From contig NZ_JACESA010000009.1 in the NCBI RefSeq assembly GCF_013912065.1, forward strand, positions 88,524 through 152,523: 64,000 nucleotides of DNA, in the 5' to 3' direction. Positions 17,419 through 26,365 of the stretch are shown here, one piece after another. Both the position numbers and the translations under genes were made by a program. This DNA comes from Brevundimonas sp. Lineage in GTDB: Bacteria; Pseudomonadota; Alphaproteobacteria; Caulobacterales; Caulobacteraceae. Position 1 is the first letter of the stretch, and each line of letters begins with the position of its first letter. Below the pieces are notes generated by a model. That model was given only the letters and a program-made list of their open reading frames with translations. It ran no database searches and was not told where the DNA came from.

Positions 17419-18953
17419 GCAGCGCGACGCCCGAACCCCTCCACGCCCACCGCCCGCGCCTGTCCGGCCTGGCGATCTGGAACATGTGCGTCGGCTTCTT
17501 CGGCATCCAGATCGGCTTCGGCCTGCAAAACGCCAACACCAGCCGAATCTTCCAGACCCTGGGCGCCGAGGTGGATTCGCTGGCCATCCTGTGGATCGCC
17601 GCGCCGCTGACGGGCCTGCTGGTCCAGCCGATCATCGGCCATTTCAGCGACAAGACCTGGACCCGGTTCGGGCGTCGCCGCCCCTATTTCCTGGTCGGGG
17701 CCATACTGACGACCCTGGCCCTGATCGCCATGCCCAACAGCCCCAGCCTGTGGTTCGCCGCAGCCATGCTGTGGATCATGGACGCCTCGATCAACATCAC
17801 CATGGAGCCGTTCCGCGCCTTCGTCGGCGACAATCTGCCCGAGGAACAGCGCACCGCCGGCTATGCGATGCAGAGCTTCTTCATCGGGGCGGGGGCGGTG
17901 TTCGCCTCGGTCCTGCCCTGGCTGCTGTCGAACGTGTTCGGCGTGGTCTCGACGGCGGCCGAGGGGGTCGTGCCCCTGTCGGTCAAGATCGCCTTCTATG
18001 TCGGGGCCATCGGCCTGTTCTCGGCCGTGCTGTGGACCGTGCTGTCGACCAGGGAATACAGCCCCGAACAGATCGCCGCCTTTGAACGCGCCAAACTGGC
18101 GGCCCTGGGCGCTCCCGCTCCCGAAGAGGGGCCTGAAGCGCCGGCCCGCAGCGTCCAGGCCTGGATGGCCTCGGGTCTGGTCTGCGCCGTTTTGGGCGGT
18201 CTGGGCTTCGTGTTGATCTCGGTGCTGAACCTGGAGAAGGAACTGCTGGTCCTGGCCGGCTTCTTCGCCGGGTTCGGCCTGCTGCAGATCGCCGTGGGGA
18301 TGATGCAACGCCGCCGCATCGTCAACGCCGCCACCGAAATCCTGAACGACATCTTCCGCATGCCCGAGACGATGCGCGGCCTAGCGGTGGTGCAGTTCTT
18401 CAGCTGGTTCGCCCTGTTCGCCATGTGGATCTACACCACGGCCGCCGTGACCAGCGTCCATTACGGGACCACCGACACGACCTCGACCGCCTATGCCGCT
18501 GGCGCCGACTGGGTCGGCGTGCTGTTCGGGGTCTATAACGGCGTGGCGGCCCTGGCGGCCTTCCTGCTGCCCCAGCTGGCCCGTCGCATCGGGCGAAAGG
18601 GCGCCCACGCCGTCATGCTGATGTTCGGGGCGGCGGGCCTGTTCGGCGTCTTCGCCATCCGCGATCCGGCCCTGCTGTGGCTGCCGATGATCGGCGTCGG
18701 CTTCGCCTGGGCCTCGATCGTCTCCATGCCCTATGCCATCCTGTCGGCGGCGGTGCCGGACCGGAAGATGGGCGTCTATATGGGCGTCTTCAACATCTTC
18801 ATCGTGGTGCCCCAGCTGCTGGCCGCCACGGTCCTGGGCCTGATCCTGAAGACCCTGTTCGACGGCCAGGCCATCTGGGCCTTGGTCCTGGGCGCCGCCG
18901 CCTTCGTGCTGGCGGCGATCAGCGCCCTGCTGGTCCGGGAGCACCGCGCATGA
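17415..18953 (+). CDS. MFS sugar transporter (GPH/SLC45-like, maltose type)
   Basis: This is an inner-membrane importer of 512 aa with about 12 hydrophobic helices. The start shows LAIWNMCVGFFGIQIGFGLQNANTSRIFQTLGA and PLTGLLVQPIIGHFSDKTWTRFGRRRPYF, typical of GPH/sucrose-maltose type carriers such as the Caulobacter malY product. A central loop of about 100 residues carries an extra hydrophobic hairpin. Start and stop overlap its neighbours by 4 nt each. It probably moves maltose or maltodextrin released by GH97/GH15 into the cytoplasm. Substrate is inferred from the operon. Confidence 0.9.
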   Translation: MSSATPEPLHAHRPRLSGLAIWNMCVGFFGIQIGFGLQNANTSRIFQTLGAEVDSLAILWIAAPLTGLLVQPIIGHFSDKTWTRFGRRRPYFLVGAILTTLALIAMPNSPSLWFAAAMLWIMDASINITMEPFRAFVGDNLPEEQRTAGYAMQSFFIGAGAVFASVLPWLLSNVFGVVSTAAEGVVPLSVKIAFYVGAIGLFSAVLWTVLSTREYSPEQIAAFERAKLAALGAPAPEEGPEAPARSVQAWMASGLVCAVLGGLGFVLISVLNLEKELLVLAGFFAGFGLLQIAVGMMQRRRIVNAATEILNDIFRMPETMRGLAVVQFFSWFALFAMWIYTTAAVTSVHYGTTDTTSTAYAAGADWVGVLFGVYNGVAALAAFLLPQLARRIGRKGAHAVMLMFGAAGLFGVFAIRDPALLWLPMIGVGFAWASIVSMPYAILSAAVPDRKMGVYMGVFNIFIVVPQLLAATVLGLILKTLFDGQAIWALVLGAAAFVLAAISALLVREHRA

Positions 18954-19894
18954 ACCGGCGCGGTCTGCTGGCCCTGATGGCCGCCCTACCCTTCGCGAAC
19001 GCCGCGCAGGCCCAGATCGCGGGCGGGCGTCTGGTCGTTCACGACGACCTGACCCTGGTCCACGCCGCGCCGCGCAAGATCTCAGTCTGGCTGCCGCCCG
19101 GTTATGAGGCGTCGGACCAGGCCTATCCGGTCCTCTACATGCACGACGGCCAGAACCTGTTCGACGCCGCCACGGCCAACTTCGGCGAATGGGGCGTGGA
19201 CGAGCATCTGCAGCGACTAATCGCCAATGGCCAGGTCCGGGCGCCCATAGTGGTGGGGGTCTGGAACACCGACCTGCGCCTGAGGGAATATGTCCCCGCC
19301 GATCTGATCGCCGCCCTGCCCGACGACATGCGGGCGGATGTCCAGGCCATCTATGGCGGCGCGCCCCTGTCGGACGGCTATGTCCGTTTCCTGGCCGAGG
19401 AGCTGAAGCCCTTCATCGACCGGACCTATCGCACCCTGCCGGGTCGCGACGACACGACGGTCAGCGGCTCCAGCATGGGCGGGCTGATCTCGATGTATGC
19501 GGTGATGAAACGGCCGGACGTGTTTTCCGCCGCCGCCTGCCTGTCGACCCACTGGCCGTTGAAGGTCGAGGGGCTACAGGCCGGCCCCCAGCTGGACGCC
19601 TGGCGCGAGCGGCTGGTCGCCGCCTGGACCGGCGTGATCGAACGCGGCCTGCCGGCGCCGGGTTCGCATCGCTTCTATTTCGACCGGGGCGACGAGACGC
19701 TGGATCAGTTCTACGCCGCCTTCCAGGGCCAGGTGGATCAGACCTTCCGTCGTCGCGGCTACGGCCCCGGCGATTTCCGAAGCCTGGTCTTCCCCGGCGC
19801 CCAGCACAACGAGGCCTCCTGGAACAGCCGCCTCGACGTGCCCCTGACCTTCCTGCTTTCCCCCGTCCCCCAAGAGGAGGCGCGTCATGCGTAA
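18950..19894 (+). CDS. Exported esterase-like alpha/beta-hydrolase (putative esterase, Fes/CE1-like)
   Basis: This hydrolase (314 aa) has a signal peptide ending AQAQ, chosen from the ATG at 18950 that overlaps the MFS stop. It shows VLYMHDGQNLFD, VVGVWNTDLRLREYVP, the nucleophile elbow GSSMGG (Ser175) and a late His in GAQHNEASW (His286). These match the esterase D/enterobactin-esterase-like fold. It lies inside a starch operon, so it may remove acyl groups from glycans or act on a glucan ester. No substrate can be read from sequence. Its stop overlaps the glucoamylase start by 8 nt. Confidence 0.82.
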   Translation: MNRRGLLALMAALPFANAAQAQIAGGRLVVHDDLTLVHAAPRKISVWLPPGYEASDQAYPVLYMHDGQNLFDAATANFGEWGVDEHLQRLIANGQVRAPIVVGVWNTDLRLREYVPADLIAALPDDMRADVQAIYGGAPLSDGYVRFLAEELKPFIDRTYRTLPGRDDTTVSGSSMGGLISMYAVMKRPDVFSAAACLSTHWPLKVEGLQAGPQLDAWRERLVAAWTGVIERGLPAPGSHRFYFDRGDETLDQFYAAFQGQVDQTFRRRGYGPGDFRSLVFPGAQHNEASWNSRLDVPLTFLLSPVPQEEARHA

Positions 19895-22256
19895 CCTGAA
19901 ATCCCTCTGCCTCGCCGGCGCCGCCGGCCTGGCCTTCGCCTCGGCCGCGACGGCGCAATCGGTCGCCCCCGGCGCGCCCGGCGACGTGCCGACCTGGTCC
20001 AGCGCGGCCAAGACCGGCGCGGGCGCATCCTATGAAGCCTATGTCGACGGCCAGTACCGCGACGGCGGCCCGACCGGCGCGGTGTCCAAGGTGTGGTTCT
20101 CCATCGCCGACGGCGTTCTGACCGAGACCATGTACGGCCTGATCCACGAGGCCCAGATCAAGGCCCTGCGCTTCGCCGTGGTCACGCCTGAGGGTCTGGC
20201 CCTGGAAGGGACCGACACCACCGAACGGACCGAATACCTGCACACGGACGCCGAGGGCCGCCCGCTGTCGCCGGCCTACAGGGTCACGACGCGCGACAAG
20301 GCGGGCCGGTTCGAGATCCAGAAGCTGATCTTCACCGATCCCGACCACAACGCCCTGGTGCTGCGCGTCACCATCACGGCCCTGAGCGGCGAGGTGACCC
20401 CGTATCTGCTGCTGGAGCCGCACATCGCCAACACCGGCGTCGACGACCACGGCGCGGTGACGACCCAGGCCTTCCACGCCTGGGAGGGCGACACCCATCT
20501 GGTGCTGAGGCCCAGCGAGGCCTTCACGGCGGCCAGCGTCGGCTTCGTCGGCGCATCGGACGGCCTGACCGACCTGAAGGACGGCAAGCTGGACTGGACC
20601 TACGCCTCGACCGGCGAAACCGCCGGCAACACGATGATGACCGGCGCCCTGCCGAGCCTGCGCATGGGCCAGAGCGTCAAGCGCGACTTCGTCATCGGCT
20701 TCGGCGACAGCGAGGCGTCGGCTGAAGGCGCGGCGGACGGCGCCTTCGCCACCGGCCTGGACGAGGTCCTGGCCCGTTTCAACGGCGAGGGCGATCGCAT
20801 GGGCTGGGAGGACTATGTCGCCTCGCTGAGCGAACTGCCGCGCATCGCGCAGCAGGCGACCGACGGCGGCAAGCTGGCCTATGCCTCGGCCCTGATGCTG
20901 AAGGTGCAGGAGGATCGCACCCACGCCGGCGCCCTGATCGCCTCGCTGTCCAATCCGTGGGGCGACACGGTGGACGCCTCCAAGTCCTCGACCGGCTACA
21001 AGGCCGTCTGGCCGCGCGACTTCTATCAGGTGGCCATGGCCCTGGCGGCCCTGGGCGACAAGGCGACGCCGATGGCGGCCTTCAACTATCTGCCCCAGGT
21101 CCAGGTCGGGCCGAACACGCCGGGCAACACCGGCGTCGGCGGCTGGTTCCTGCAGAAGACTCATGTCGACGGCGAGCTGGAATGGGTCGCGGTCCAGCTG
21201 GACCAGACGGCCATGCCGATCATGCTGGGCTATCGCCTGTGGAAGATGGGCTGGCTGTCCGACGCGCAGATGACCGAACGCTACAACGCCATGCTGAAGC
21301 CGGCGGCCGACTTCCTGGTCGACGGGGGCAAGGTCGGGCTGTTGTGGAACGACGCCGAGATCAAGCCACCCTTCACCCAGCAGGAACGCTGGGAAGAACA
21401 GCAGGGCTATTCGCCGTCCACCACAGCGGCCGTCGTCACCGGTCTGACGGTGGCGGCCGAGATGGCCCGCGCCTCAGGCGATACGGCCGGGGCGATGCGC
21501 TACCAGGCCGCCGCCGACCGCTACGCCTCCAAGATCGAAGACCGGATGTTCACCACCAACGGCGACTTCGGCGATGGTCGCTACTACATCCGCATCACCC
21601 AGAACGAGACCCCCAACGACAAGGCGCCGATCGGGGGCGCCAACGGTCAGATCGCGCCGGCCGAGGATCGGGTCGTGGACGGCGGCTTCCTGGAACTGGT
21701 GCGCTATGGCGTGCGCAAGGCCGACGATCCGCACATCCTCGCCACCCTGCCGGTCTATGACGACCAGTCGCTGGAGGACCTGTACCGGGTCCGCTACGAC
21801 TTCGGTCCAGAGGGGGACAAGACGCCGGGCTGGCGCCGTTATGGCGTCGACGGCTATGGCGAGGATCACGTCACCGGCGCCAACTACGGCGTCGGCGGCG
21901 AGATGAGCCCGGGCCAGCGCGGCCGGGTCTGGCCCTTCTTCACCGGCGAGCGCGGCCATTATGAACTGGCCCGCGTGAGCGTGAACGGGACGCCCTCGGC
22001 TGCCGACATCGCCGCCATCCGCCAGACCTATGTGCGCGGCATGGAGCGGTTCGCCAACGACGGGCTGATGCTGGCCGAACAGGTCTGGGACGGGGTCGGC
22101 GACCCGACCGCCCACGACTACGCCCTGGGCCAGAACACCGACTCGGCCACGCCCCTGGCCTGGACCCACGCTGAATATCTGAAGCTGCTGCGGTCGCTGG
22201 CTGACGGCAAGGTCTGGGACCGTTACGATCCGGTCGAAAGCCGATACGCCCGCTAA
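19887..22256 (+). CDS. Exported GH15 glucoamylase (glucan 1,4-alpha-glucosidase)
   Basis: This is a bacterial-type glucoamylase of 789 aa. The signal peptide ends TAQS, and GAGGAGG lies 6 nt before the ATG. The N-terminal beta-domain (PGAPGDVPTWSSAAKTGAG) is followed by the (alpha/alpha)6 barrel with YKAVWPRDFYQVAMAL, GNTGVGGWFLQKT, a general-acid region around QQERWEEQQGYSPSTTAA, and ALGQNTDSATPLAWTHAEYLKLL at the end. It releases glucose from non-reducing ends in the periplasm. Last gene of the operon; a strong terminator follows within 10 nt. Confidence 0.92.
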   Translation: MRNLKSLCLAGAAGLAFASAATAQSVAPGAPGDVPTWSSAAKTGAGASYEAYVDGQYRDGGPTGAVSKVWFSIADGVLTETMYGLIHEAQIKALRFAVVTPEGLALEGTDTTERTEYLHTDAEGRPLSPAYRVTTRDKAGRFEIQKLIFTDPDHNALVLRVTITALSGEVTPYLLLEPHIANTGVDDHGAVTTQAFHAWEGDTHLVLRPSEAFTAASVGFVGASDGLTDLKDGKLDWTYASTGETAGNTMMTGALPSLRMGQSVKRDFVIGFGDSEASAEGAADGAFATGLDEVLARFNGEGDRMGWEDYVASLSELPRIAQQATDGGKLAYASALMLKVQEDRTHAGALIASLSNPWGDTVDASKSSTGYKAVWPRDFYQVAMALAALGDKATPMAAFNYLPQVQVGPNTPGNTGVGGWFLQKTHVDGELEWVAVQLDQTAMPIMLGYRLWKMGWLSDAQMTERYNAMLKPAADFLVDGGKVGLLWNDAEIKPPFTQQERWEEQQGYSPSTTAAVVTGLTVAAEMARASGDTAGAMRYQAAADRYASKIEDRMFTTNGDFGDGRYYIRITQNETPNDKAPIGGANGQIAPAEDRVVDGGFLELVRYGVRKADDPHILATLPVYDDQSLEDLYRVRYDFGPEGDKTPGWRRYGVDGYGEDHVTGANYGVGGEMSPGQRGRVWPFFTGERGHYELARVSVNGTPSAADIAAIRQTYVRGMERFANDGLMLAEQVWDGVGDPTAHDYALGQNTDSATPLAWTHAEYLKLLRSLADGKVWDRYDPVESRYAR

Positions 22257-22265
22257 TGCAAAAAA

Positions 22266-22289
22266 GCCCCGGAGATCGCTCTCCGGGGC
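22266..22289 (+). terminator. Intrinsic terminator of the GH97-GH15 operon
   Basis: A perfect 10-bp stem (GCCCCGGAGA at 22266-22275 with TCTCCGGGGC at 22280-22289) carries a 4-nt loop. It is preceded by six A residues and followed by CTTCTT, so it may work in both directions between convergent genes. Confidence 0.85.
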
Positions 22290-22314
22290 CTTCTTCATTC
22301 AGGGAAGGAAGCGA

Positions 22315-23010
22315 TCAGAACGCCAGTTTCAGGGCGCCGACCACGCGGCCCTCGGCGATGGTGACATCGTCCACGTCGGTGTCGTGATAGCGCACGTCGA
22401 GCGCCAGATTTTCGGTCAGGGCGTAGGCGACGCCGACGTTCCAGGTCACATAGTCGTCGCTGACGTCCAGCCATTGCTGGCCCACGGCGCCCGAGATCGT
22501 CCACCGTTCAGCGGGGGCGAAGGCGGCGTTGACCTCAGCATAGGTCGCCGCCTCGTCCGCGCCGAAGAAGTCGGGCGAATAGAAGACGGCGCCCCCGATG
22601 GTGGCGGGTCCGACGGCGCGGGACGCCGCAGCCTTGAACTCCACATAATTGTAGTCCGCCTCGTCCGGCTCGCCGGGATAGAGGTAGCCGACCACGCCGA
22701 CGTCCAGCGCGAAGCCGCCGGCTTCGGTGCGGTAGCCGCCGTAGAGATCGACCTCTGCGTCGGTGTCATCACCGAAATCGACGTTCGAGGCCCAGGCGCC
22801 GACATAGAAGCTGCCTGCGGTTATATCGACGCCGCCCTGGATGGCGGGATCTTCGTCGGTCTGGCTGAAGCCGCGGAAGACATAGTCGCTGAACACGCCG
22901 GCGTTGAAGGCGACTTCGACGTCGGACTGAGCCGAGGCAGGGGCCGCCAGACCGACCAGACCCAGGGTCAGGGCCGCGGCGGCGGCGGTACCGAGTAGTT
23001 TCACGCTCAT
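22315..23010 (-). CDS. TorF-family putative porin (Gcw_chp family)
   Basis: This outer-membrane beta-barrel candidate (231 aa) has a signal peptide ending ASAQ, then the family pattern VAFNAGVFSDYVFRGFSQTDEDPAIQGGVDITAGSFYVG (in segments), AWASNVDFGDD, ELDLYGGY-like strands, and a terminal Phe. Members of this family often sit beside amtB/glnK, and here it follows amtB on the same strand after 90 nt. A role in ammonium or small-nutrient passage is inferred from this pairing. Biochemical function is unknown. Confidence 0.85.
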   Translation of the reverse strand: MSVKLLGTAAAAALTLGLVGLAAPASAQSDVEVAFNAGVFSDYVFRGFSQTDEDPAIQGGVDITAGSFYVGAWASNVDFGDDTDAEVDLYGGYRTEAGGFALDVGVVGYLYPGEPDEADYNYVEFKAAASRAVGPATIGGAVFYSPDFFGADEAATYAEVNAAFAPAERWTISGAVGQQWLDVSDDYVTWNVGVAYALTENLALDVRYHDTDVDDVTIAEGRVVGALKLAF

Positions 23011-23069
23011 ACTGTATCCCCTTGTTTTGTTTGTTTGTTATGCCTCACCGGCACGAGCGCCGGAAAGTC

Positions 23070-23093
23070 GGGCGCGGCCGGCGGGCCGCGCCC
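23070..23093. terminator. Hairpin between amtB and the porin gene
   Basis: A perfect 10-bp GC stem (GGGCGCGGCC at 23070-23079, GGCCGCGCCC at 23084-23093) has a GGCG loop. It lies 7 nt after the amtB stop on the minus strand. There is no T tract on that side, so it may be a partial terminator or a 3'-end stabiliser. Confidence 0.5.
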
Positions 23094-23099
23094 TTTCCT

Positions 23100-24449
23100 T
23101 CAGTGTTCCAACGCCTCGCCGTGCAGCGACGTGTCCAGCCCGGCGGTTTCCTCCGCCTCGCTCACCCGCAGGCCCGTGGTGAACTTGCAGACGATGAGGA
23201 TGATGAAGGTGCCGACCGCGCTGTAGGCGATGGTCCAGGCCAGGCCGATGGCCTGGGCGCCGACCGTGGCGTCCGCCGACAGGCTGTTGATCGCGGTGGT
23301 CGCGAACACGCCGGTCAGCAGGGCGCCGATCAGACCGCCGGCGCCATGGATGCCGAAGGCGTCCAGGGAGTCGTCGTAGCGCAGCAGCTTCTTGATCCAG
23401 ACCGACGAGATATAGCAGACCGGTCCGGCGATCAGGCCGATGATCACGGCGCCCTTCGGATCGACGAAGCCGGCGGCCGGGGTGATGGCCACCAGACCGG
23501 CGACCACGCCCGACAGCATGCCGATCAGCGAGACCTTCTTCTTCTCGATCAGTTCGATCAGCTTCCAGGTCAGGGCGGCCGCGGCGGCGGCCAGGACGGT
23601 GTTCAGCAGGGCCACGCCCATCAGCTCGTTGGCGGCGCCCGCCGAGCCGGCGTTGAAGCCGATCCAGCCGACCAGCAGCAGCGAGGCGCCGATCATGGTC
23701 AGGACCGGATTGTGCGCCAGGATCGGCTCGGACCCATAGCCCTTGCGACGCCCCAGGAAGATGGCGCAGACCAGACCCGCGACGCCCGAGTTGACGTGGA
23801 CGACCGCGCCGCCAGCGAAGTCCAGCACGCCCGCCGCGCCCAGGAAACCGCCGCCCCACACCCAGTGACAGATGGGCGCATAGATCAGCAGCGACCACAG
23901 GGCCGTGAACAGCAGCAGGCCGGAATATTTCATCCGCTCGGCGAAGGCGCCGGTGACCAGGGCCGGGGTGATGATGGCGAAGGTCATCTGGAAGGAGATG
24001 AACAGATATTCGGGGATGCCCGTCAGCAGGCTGTTGGCCGTGCCCAGGGTCACGCCGTTCAGGAACAGCATGTCCAGGCTGCCGACATAGGGTTGAAGCA
24101 TCGGGTCGGCGTTGGCGCCGAAGGCGATGCTGTAGCCGGCGATGAACCAGACCAGCGAAACGACCGCGAAGACGCCGACCGACTGGGTGATGGTGGCGAT
24201 GACGTTCTTGCGGCGGACCATGCCGCCGTAGAACAGGGCCAGACCCGGCAGGGTCATCAGCAGGACCAGGGCGGTCGAAGTGCCCAGCCAGGCCGTGCCC
24301 GCCCCATCCAGTTCCAGCGCGGACTGGTGGGCCAGAAGCGCGGGCGCGGCCTCCGCCGTCTGGGCGAAGGCGCCGCCCGCATAAAAGAGACCGATGGTCA
24401 GAAGCAGGAGCGCGGCGGCTCCCGGAAGTCGATTCCAGACACGCGACAT
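23100..24449 (-). CDS. amtB: Ammonium transporter AmtB
   Basis: This inner-membrane ammonium channel has 449 aa and a cleavable signal peptide ending AFAQ, as in AmtB. I choose the ATG at 24449 with GGGGGA upstream; TTG at 24455 is the alternative. Signatures are LVLLMTLPGLALFYGGMVRRKN, FQMTFAIITPALVTGAFAERMK, the DFAGGAVVHVNSGVAGLV motif with its pore His, and DDSLDAFGIHGAGGLIGALLTG with the second pore His. No glnK is in the window, which is unusual since glnK often precedes amtB. Confidence 0.96.
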   Translation of the reverse strand: MSRVWNRLPGAAALLLLTIGLFYAGGAFAQTAEAAPALLAHQSALELDGAGTAWLGTSTALVLLMTLPGLALFYGGMVRRKNVIATITQSVGVFAVVSLVWFIAGYSIAFGANADPMLQPYVGSLDMLFLNGVTLGTANSLLTGIPEYLFISFQMTFAIITPALVTGAFAERMKYSGLLLFTALWSLLIYAPICHWVWGGGFLGAAGVLDFAGGAVVHVNSGVAGLVCAIFLGRRKGYGSEPILAHNPVLTMIGASLLLVGWIGFNAGSAGAANELMGVALLNTVLAAAAAALTWKLIELIEKKKVSLIGMLSGVVAGLVAITPAAGFVDPKGAVIIGLIAGPVCYISSVWIKKLLRYDDSLDAFGIHGAGGLIGALLTGVFATTAINSLSADATVGAQAIGLAWTIAYSAVGTFIILIVCKFTTGLRVSEAEETAGLDTSLHGEALEH

Positions 24450-24650
24450 AAGCAATTCCCCCTTGGCAATCTCGCAAGTGCGAAGGTTTTACTGCAATCG
24501 CATTTCGCGCAAGGGGCTTGGCCGTAAACGGTGCAACTTTCTTGCAACGGTTATTGATAAAAAGTTAAGCTCGGCATGATCGTTGCGCTTAAACGCCCAA
24601 AACCATCTCGCCTTTGCAAGAACGAACAGTGTTCGGAGCATGAAATTCAA

Positions 24651-24667
24651 GAGGCCGATTAGGCCTC
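24651..24667 (-). terminator. Weak hairpin after leuB
   Basis: GAGGCC-N5-GGCCTC forms a 6-bp stem 8 nt beyond the leuB stop. On the minus strand it is followed by TTGAATTTC, a poor T tract. It is a plausible end of the ilv-leu operon. The rest of the 24450-24674 gap shows no gene and should hold the amtB promoter. Confidence 0.4.
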
Positions 24668-24674
24668 GACCGGC

Positions 24675-25781
24675 TCAGGCCCAGTGCATCTGCACTCGAT
24701 GCGCCGCCGCCCAGTGAATCGCCCGGATGGCGTCGACGACGGCTTCGGTCGCCGCGCGCGTGCCCAGAGCCCCGCCCAGGTCGGCGGTCACGGCGCCCGC
24801 AGCCAGAACGGCGGCGACGGCGGCCTCGATCGAATCGGCCTCGTCCTCCAGCTTCAGGCTGTGACGCAGCAGCAGGGCGGCCGACAATATGGTCCCGACC
24901 GGATTGGCCAGGTCCTGGCCGGCGATGTCGGGAGCCGAACCGTGGATCGGCTCGAACAGGCCCGGCCCTCCCGCGCCCAGCGAGGCCGACGGCAACAGGC
25001 CGATCGAACCGCCCAGCACCGAGATCTCGTCCGACAGGATGTCGCCGAACATGTTCTCGGTCAGGATGACGTCGTATTCGCGCGGCTTCCTGATCAGGTG
25101 CATGGCCATGGAGTCGACCAGGGCGTGCTCCAGCTCGATCTCGGGGAATTCCTCAGCGTGGATGCGGGTCACGACCTCGCGCCACAGACGGCTGGTCTCC
25201 ATCACATTGGCCTTGTCGACCGAGGTCACCTTGCCGCGCCGTTGGCGGGCGGTCTGGAAGGCGGCGCGGGCGACCCGCTCGATCTCGACCACCGTATATT
25301 CGCACAGGTCGGTCGCGCCCTTGGCGTCCCGCGTCTTCTTGCCGAAATAGACGCCGCCGGTCAGTTCGCGGAAGACGATCAGATCGACGCCCTCGACGAT
25401 CTCCTTCTTCAGCGGCGAGCGGTGGGCCAGAACCGGCGACACCTGCAACGGCCGCAGATTGGCGAACAGACCCATGGCCTTGCGGATGGCCAGCAGACCT
25501 TCTTCCGGCCGACGCTTACCGCCGTCCCACTTGGGCCCGCCGACCGCGCCCAGCAGGACGGCGTCGGCGGCAACGCAGGCCGCGCGCGTCGCTTCCGGCA
25601 GGGGCTCGCCGGTCGCGTCGATGGCCGCCCCGCCGATCAGATGCTCGGTGAACTGGAAATGGTGGCCGTAGAAGTCGCCGATGACGGCCAGCACGTCGCG
25701 CGCGGCCCGAGTCACTTCGGGCCCGACGCCGTCGCCGGGCAGCAGGACGATATTATAGGTCTGGGGGGCGGCTTGGGTCAT
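24675..25781 (-). CDS. leuB: 3-isopropylmalate dehydrogenase
   Basis: LeuB (368 aa) oxidatively decarboxylates 3-isopropylmalate to 2-oxoisocaproate with NAD+ in leucine synthesis. Visible motifs are [61 protein letters not shown] (in parts) and the NAD-site [18 protein letters not shown]. It is the last gene of the eight-gene operon, and its start overlaps the leuD stop by 4 nt. Confidence 0.97.
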   Translation of the reverse strand: MTQAAPQTYNIVLLPGDGVGPEVTRAARDVLAVIGDFYGHHFQFTEHLIGGAAIDATGEPLPEATRAACVAADAVLLGAVGGPKWDGGKRRPEEGLLAIRKAMGLFANLRPLQVSPVLAHRSPLKKEIVEGVDLIVFRELTGGVYFGKKTRDAKGATDLCEYTVVEIERVARAAFQTARQRRGKVTSVDKANVMETSRLWREVVTRIHAEEFPEIELEHALVDSMAMHLIRKPREYDVILTENMFGDILSDEISVLGGSIGLLPSASLGAGGPGLFEPIHGSAPDIAGQDLANPVGTILSAALLLRHSLKLEDEADSIEAAVAAVLAAGAVTADLGGALGTRAATEAVVDAIRAIHWAAAHRVQMHWA

Positions 25782-26365
25782 CGGACGGTCTCTTTCGAAC
25801 GCTCGTAGGCTTCGATCTCTGGCAGGTTTGATTGCAGCCAGCCCAGGGTGTCCACCCCGTTAAGCAGGCACTCGCGCGCGAAGGATTCGACCTCGAACGG
25901 CACGGGCTGGGCATTGCCGCGCCGGATCTGGCCGGCCTGGAGGTCGATCGTGACCGGCTGATCCGGCTGCGACGCCAGATCGTCCCACACCGCCTGGCTG
26001 ACGACGATGGGCAAAAGACCGTTTTTCAACGCGTTAGATGTAAAAATGTCAGCGATCTCGGTCGAGATAACCGCCCGGAACCCATAGTCGTACAGCGCCC
26101 AGGGCGCGTGTTCGCGCGACGATCCGCAGGCGAAATTCCGGCCCGCCAGCAGGATCCGGTGCTCGGCCGGATCGATCCGGTTCAGGATGGCCTCGGGCTT
26201 TTCCGAACCGTCGGCCTCGTAGCGCCAGTCATGGAAGGCGGCCCTGCCCAGCCCCTCGCGCGTCGTCGTGGTCAGGAAGCGGGCGGGAATGATCTGGTCG
26301 GTGTCGATATTGGCCTGGCTGAGCGTGACCGTCTTGGACGTCAGGACCTGGAAGGGCTCAGACAT
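25778..26365 (-). CDS. leuD: 3-isopropylmalate dehydratase small subunit
   Basis: LeuD (195 aa) forms the isopropylmalate isomerase with LeuC. The sequence has [38 protein letters not shown] and [11 protein letters not shown], all typical of the swivelling aconitase-like small subunit. It overlaps leuC by 8 nt and leuB by 4 nt, implying balanced, coupled synthesis of the two subunits. Confidence 0.97.
   Translation of the reverse strand: MSEPFQVLTSKTVTLSQANIDTDQIIPARFLTTTTREGLGRAAFHDWRYEADGSEKPEAILNRIDPAEHRILLAGRNFACGSSREHAPWALYDYGFRAVISTEIADIFTSNALKNGLLPIVVSQAVWDDLASQPDQPVTIDLQAGQIRRGNAQPVPFEVESFARECLLNGVDTLGWLQSNLPEIEAYERSKETVR

Noticed and set aside
24450-24560. Sigma-54 promoter upstream of amtB
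   Set aside because: The best GG...GC candidate on the minus strand has an 11-nt rather than 10-nt spacing and poor consensus, so I do not call it.
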